Both the position numbers and the translations under genes were made by a program. Positions 13,630-16,061 of a stretch of DNA of 16,061 bases are shown piece by piece. Position 1 is the first letter of the stretch, and each line of letters starts with the position of its first letter. Origin of the DNA: Clostridiaceae bacterium UBA6085 (GTDB taxonomy: Bacteria > Bacillota > Clostridia > Clostridiales > Clostridiaceae); NCBI GenBank assembly GCA_002428605.1, contig DIXH01000013.1:39787-55847 (forward strand), in the 5' to 3' direction. The notes beneath the pieces were generated by a model. It worked only from the letters and a program-made list of their open reading frames with translations, made no database searches and was not told the DNA's origin.

Positions 13630-14148
13630 ATGGATTTCAAAGAGAAAATCAGAATAATCGAGGACTTCCCAGTAGAGGGGATAAGCTTCAAGGACATCAC
13701 GACGCTGATCGGCAACGGTCCGGCCTTCAGGACGCTCATCGATAACATGGCGGAAAAGCTTAAAGACCAGAACATTGATTATATCGCAGGTCCTGAAGCA
13801 AGGGGCTTCATTTTCGGAGTACCTCTGGCATATGCACTTGGGATTGGCTTCATTCCTATAAGGAAAAGAGGCAAGCTGCCTGCAGAGACAGTTGCAATTA
13901 CCTACGACCTCGAGTATGGCTCAGACACGCTGGAGATCCACAAGGATTCCTTCGAGAAGGGTGCAAGGATAGCCCTTGTCGACGACCTTCTGGCAACGGG
14001 TGGGACAATTTCTGCCTGTGCTAGGCTTATCGAGCTTGCAGGCGGAGAAATCGCATCGGTGGACTTCATAATAGAGCTGACGGGTCTGAAAGGACGGGAC
14101 AAGCTGGACGGATATAGCGTCGAGTCTGTAGTCCAGTACGAATTCTAG
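13630..14148 (+). CDS. apt: Adenine phosphoribosyltransferase
   Basis: This 172-residue enzyme converts adenine and PRPP to AMP, for purine salvage. The PRPP-binding loop ALVDDLLATGGT is at 115-126. ARGFIFG (57-63), RKRGKLP (78-84) and the flexible loop YDLEYGSDTLEIH (92-104) are typical of Apt. The frame is open further upstream. ATG 13630 is chosen because GGGGG lies five bases before it and MDFKEKIRIIEDFP is the usual Apt N-terminus. It follows the RecJ-like gene by 13 bases and is probably cotranscribed. The relA -35 box overlaps its stop codon. Confidence 0.97.
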   Translation: MDFKEKIRIIEDFPVEGISFKDITTLIGNGPAFRTLIDNMAEKLKDQNIDYIAGPEARGFIFGVPLAYALGIGFIPIRKRGKLPAETVAITYDLEYGSDTLEIHKDSFEKGARIALVDDLLATGGTISACARLIELAGGEIASVDFIIELTGLKGRDKLDGYSVESVVQYEF

Positions 14149-14174
14149 ACAAAAGCGCAAAGTATCAATATAAT
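14146..14174 (+). promoter_or_regulatory. Strong candidate promoter for relA
   Basis: TAGACA (14146-14151, one mismatch to TTGACA), 17 bases, then a perfect TATAAT (14169-14174). The -35 box begins with the TAG stop of apt. Predicted transcription starts near 14181. Confidence 0.75.
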
Positions 14175-14181
14175 GTAAAAA

Positions 14182-14202
14182 ATGGCCGTGATAAGCGGCC
14201 AT
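14182..14202 (+). promoter_or_regulatory. Hairpin at predicted 5' end of relA mRNA
   Basis: ATGGCCG (14182-14188) and CGGCCAT (14196-14202) form a perfect 7-bp stem with a 7-base loop. It lies right at the expected start of the relA transcript and 24 bases before ATG 14227. No T-tract follows on this strand, so it is not a + strand terminator. Preceded by six A's, it would look like a terminator only for the opposite strand. Confidence 0.5.
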
Positions 14203-14226
14203 ACGCATCATCGGGTGGTGAAGGCA

Positions 14227-16061
14227 ATGCTTTATGAGCTTCTGGCGAAGATCGACAAGGCAGGAAACATTAACAAGGAAACTGTCATAAAAGCATATAA
14301 CCTGGCTGTGGAAGCGCACAAGGAACAAAAGAGAGAATCCGGAGAGCCTTATGTGACGCATCCTGTTGAGGTCGCCTCGATACTTGTCGACATGGGTATG
14401 GATACCAATACCGTAGCGGCAGGTCTTCTTCATGATGTCATTGAAGACACGAAATATACGTATGCTGAGCTTCAGGAGATTTTCGGAACTGAAATAGCGG
14501 AGCTCGTAGACGGGGTCACAAAGCTTGGAAAGATCAAGTACAAGTCCAAGGAAGAGGAGCAGGCAGACAATGTAAGGAAGATGCTTCTTGCAATGGCCAA
14601 GGACATCAGGGTCATTGTCATAAAGCTTGCTGACAGGCTCCATAACATGAGGACTCTCAGGTACATGAGCCCTGACAAGCAGAAGGAAAAGGCGAAGGAA
14701 TGCTTCGACATCTACGCACCTCTTGCCCACAGGCTTGGTATGTTCAGGATAAAGTGGGAGCTTGAGGATCTTGCCTTCAGGTACATGTATCCGACGGAAT
14801 ATTACGACCTTGTAAACCAGATAGCAGAGAAGAGGAAGGAAAGGGAAGCCTACATCTCCAATATCATGGCAGATATTGTGGACAAGCTCAAGAATGCAAG
14901 CATTACCTGCGATATTGACGGTAGGCCGAAGCACTTCTACTCCATATACAGGAAGATGATGTCCCAGAGCAAGGGGATAGACCAGATCTTCGACCTTACT
15001 GCCATCAGGGTAATTGTGGATTCCATAAAGGACTGCTATGCTGCGCTTGGTATAGTACATACGATATATAAGCCGATACCGGGCAGGTTCAAGGACTATA
15101 TAGCGATGCCCAAGCCTAACATGTACCAGAGCCTGCATACCACTGTGATCGGACCTCAGGGAAAGCCCTTCGAGATCCAGATAAGGACCTATGAGATGCA
15201 TAAGGTGGCTGAATATGGTATAGCCGCACACTGGAAATACAAGGAGACGGGTACATCAAGGGAAGGTTCGAAGGATTCTCTTGACCAGAATATAGTCTGG
15301 ATAAGGGATATGCTCGAATGGCAGAAGGAGACATCCGATGCCGAGGAGTTCATGGAAGCCTTCAAGATAGACCTGTTTGCCGATGAAATATTCGTTTTCA
15401 CGCCAAAGGGTGAGGTCATTAACCTTCCTCAGGCAGCTACGCCCATCGATTTCGCATACAGGATCCATACCGATATCGGAAACAAGACCATCGGCGCGAA
15501 GGTAAATGGGAACATGGTCACACTCGACTATAAGCTCAAGACAGGCGAGATAGTTGAAGTGCTCACATCCTCCAAGCCCAAGGGCCCCAACATAGACTGG
15601 CTCAACATAGCCACTTCGAACCAGGCAAGGACAAAGATCAAGGCATGGTTCAAGAAGGAAAAGCGTGAAGAGAACATGCAGAGGGGCAAGGAGCTTCTTG
15701 AGAAGGAAGCGAAGAGGCAGGACAGGAATTTCGCTGACATAGCCAAAGGCGAATCCCTGGAAAAGATGATAAGGAGATACCACGGGAATTCAATCGAGGA
15801 CCTTTTTGTGGTTGTGGGAGCAAACCAGGTGATTCCTTCAGTAGTCGTCAGCGCCCTTAAGGAAGCCATAGAGGAATCGATCCGTGCGAAGCAGAATGAG
15901 GACAACGAGGCGTCGCTGAAGAATGCTGAGAAGCAGATCGAGGCAACCAGAAAGAAAGCCAAGGAGAAGCAGTCAAAATCGTTCTTCGGGGTGAAGGTCA
16001 CCGGGATGAACAATGTGCAGGTAAGATTCGCGAAATGCTGCAATCCGCTGCCTGGTGACAG
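14227..16061 (+). CDS. relA: Bifunctional (p)ppGpp synthetase/hydrolase, 3' end outside window
   Basis: The first 611 residues of a RelA/SpoT (Rsh) enzyme, usually about 730 long, that makes and degrades (p)ppGpp in the stringent response. The HD hydrolase domain has H45, H69-D70, ED 73-74 and KLADRLHNMRTL (133-144), all intact. The synthetase domain has GRPKHFYSIYRKM (232-244) and RFKD (287-290), the RxKD form typical of bifunctional enzymes rather than ExDD of synthesis-only RelA. NMYQSLHTT (298-306) follows. The TGS domain covers about 385-445. A charged helical segment leads to the conserved-cysteine region (FAKCCNPLPGD) at the window edge; the ACT domain lies outside. ATG 14227 is chosen; in-frame GTG codons at 14215 and 14218 are alternatives. 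Large antisense frames here are shadows. Confidence 0.97.
   Translation, partial: MLYELLAKIDKAGNINKETVIKAYNLAVEAHKEQKRESGEPYVTHPVEVASILVDMGMDTNTVAAGLLHDVIEDTKYTYAELQEIFGTEIAELVDGVTKLGKIKYKSKEEEQADNVRKMLLAMAKDIRVIVIKLADRLHNMRTLRYMSPDKQKEKAKECFDIYAPLAHRLGMFRIKWELEDLAFRYMYPTEYYDLVNQIAEKRKEREAYISNIMADIVDKLKNASITCDIDGRPKHFYSIYRKMMSQSKGIDQIFDLTAIRVIVDSIKDCYAALGIVHTIYKPIPGRFKDYIAMPKPNMYQSLHTTVIGPQGKPFEIQIRTYEMHKVAEYGIAAHWKYKETGTSREGSKDSLDQNIVWIRDMLEWQKETSDAEEFMEAFKIDLFADEIFVFTPKGEVINLPQAATPIDFAYRIHTDIGNKTIGAKVNGNMVTLDYKLKTGEIVEVLTSSKPKGPNIDWLNIATSNQARTKIKAWFKKEKREENMQRGKELLEKEAKRQDRNFADIAKGESLEKMIRRYHGNSIEDLFVVVGANQVIPSVVVSALKEAIEESIRAKQNEDNEASLKNAEKQIEATRKKAKEKQSKSFFGVKVTGMNNVQVRFAKCCNPLPGD

Noticed and set aside
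14182..14202. A terminator on the minus strand (hairpin followed by T's when read in reverse)
   Set aside because: No minus-strand gene is supported here. The position at the predicted relA transcript start explains the hairpin better.
13921..15231. A 436-codon open frame on the minus strand
   Set aside because: It lies antisense to apt and relA, which are unmistakable. Its translation shows no domain, and long antisense frames are expected in this codon usage.
1..16061. Mobile elements, CRISPR arrays, toxin-antitoxin or phage-defence systems
   Set aside because: I looked for repeats, transposase-like frames, att-like ends and defence gene motifs and found none. Composition appears uniform and the gene order is mostly housekeeping.

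Overview
This window looks like a chromosomal stretch from a Gram-positive anaerobe of the class Clostridia. The gene order ruvA-ruvB-queA-tgt-yajC-secD-secF-(recJ)-apt-relA is the standard clostridial arrangement. Shine-Dalgarno sites are strong (GGAGG type), and several genes start with TTG or GTG. Arginine is mostly encoded by AGG and isoleucine often by ATA. Every convincing gene is on the + strand. I see no rRNA, tRNA, CRISPR array, insertion sequence, integrase or phage gene. No gene-free stretch exceeds about 140 bases.

Layout from left to right. (1) The 3' end of an unrecognised gene, coupled to a YigZ/IMPACT-family gene. (2) yebC (TTG start, own promoter) followed by a ZIP metal transporter, closed by a hairpin. 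(3) A lone membrane protein with an N-terminal zinc ribbon, closed by a strong terminator. (4) A pseudouridine catabolism pair with its own promoter: a winged-helix/PfkB fusion (psuK-like) overlapping psuG. (5) A structured, repeat-bearing intergenic region and a small membrane protein with an acidic tail, closed by a clear terminator. (6) ruvA-ruvB-queA-tgt, combining Holliday junction migration with tRNA queuosine synthesis. (7) yajC-secD-secF, the accessory part of the Sec translocase, with an unusual leader between yajC and secD. (8) A short, degenerate RecJ-derived protein at the recJ position, then apt. (9) relA/spoT (bifunctional RSH), cut by the right edge of the window within its cysteine-containing domain.

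Most of the window is housekeeping: recombination, tRNA modification, protein export, purine salvage and the stringent response. Four points deserve a second look. The recJ locus encodes a 259-residue protein that aligns by eye with the RecJ core but has lost the DHH motif and the whole C-terminal half. The yajC-secD gap holds two mutually exclusive hairpins and two tiny ORFs chained by stop/start overlaps into secD. The gap after psuG can form a multi-helix RNA-like fold. The relA transcript is predicted to begin directly with a hairpin.

All calls come from reading the sequence and from memory of protein families. No database search or folding program was run. Several start codons were placed inside the longest open frame because the Shine-Dalgarno position and the conserved N-terminus agree on a downstream TTG, GTG or ATG.
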